From positions 4,223,997-4,287,996 of the forward strand of contig OZ036007.1 in assembly GCA_964035015.1 (NCBI GenBank): a stretch of DNA of 64,000 nt, in the 5' to 3' direction. This DNA comes from Corallium rubrum. Its lineage: Eukaryota > Cnidaria > Anthozoa > Scleralcyonacea > Coralliidae. Positions 63,725 through 64,000 of this stretch are shown here, one piece after another. Under the pieces are notes generated by a model, which was given only the letters and a program-made list of their open reading frames with translations, had not been told where the DNA came from and did no database searches. The position numbers and the translations under genes were made by a program. The stretch's first letter is position 1. Every line of letters starts with the position of its first letter.

Positions 63725-64000
63725 ACTGGATGCCTGCGTAATCTAAATAGTCAGGCTATCATAGCTAAGCCTCTGTGTCTTTAGAAGACCACAGATGACA
63801 AGTTCTTTATTACTGAAATCTAAATTCGAATTAAAAAGTAAGCAATTTCTTATCATGCAGGGTGAGGCATTGAAGACCATATAAGACTATACCCACTCAT
63901 TATATCAAGCGCTAGCCTGGAAAGTAGTCATGTTTCATGCGTATTTGCAACTATCCACTTGGTATAAGAGTGAAATACTTCAAAAGCAGTCAATTTAAAA
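63725..64000. other. Non-coding end of window
   Basis: No feature recognised in the last 275 bases. Confidence 0.4.

Overview
The window is eukaryotic, AT-rich and crowded with repeats. The best guess for its source is an anthozoan cnidarian, probably a stony coral. The basis is indirect: large single-exon STAND/NLR genes with a Cys-rich and HEPN N-terminus, NB-ARC and TPRs; a Penelope-like retroelement; and many short foldback elements of kinds that I recognise from coral and anemone genomes. No species is claimed.

Layout. 0-12 kb: a tandem duplication of a roughly 5-kb unit, each unit carrying one minus-strand NLR gene. The copy at 7495-10713 is an intact 1072-residue ORF; the copy at 1922-5117 is split by two frameshifts. 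12-16 kb: a 17-bp minisatellite, two 5S-rRNA-like SINEs, a small membrane-anchored gene resembling the TRADD-like N-terminal domain of cnidarian NLRs (13703-14197, probably a first exon), and a LINE fragment. 16-20.7 kb: repeats and a hammerhead-like relic. 20740-21138: two clean exons of what looks like an FGF8/17/18-type growth factor gene (signal peptide plus the start of the FGF core); later exons were not found. 22-50 kb: almost wholly foldback elements/MITEs of many families, LINE 3' fragments, a tRNA-like minisatellite, microsatellites and a candidate two-exon zinc-finger gene (29106-29689). 50-55 kb: a 20-bp minisatellite split by a 5'-truncated LINE with an intact 850-residue ORF. 55.2-57.2 kb: a 5'-truncated Penelope-like element (RT plus GIY-YIG, one frameshift) between (TA)n tracts, with a well-formed type I hammerhead ribozyme downstream of its ORF. 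57-64 kb: foldbacks, LINE relics and a 1.1-kb compound microsatellite.

How the parts relate. The NLR pair and the TRADD-N-like exon suggest an immune-receptor cluster expanding by tandem duplication. The rest is mostly transposition history: foldback insertions that share single TTAA sites in chains, MITEs with 8-bp and 10-bp target duplications, a hairpin family with a 14-bp duplication and a hammerhead-like core, and microsatellites apparently seeded at retroelement tails. All calls were made by eye from sequence; no database search or folding program was run.
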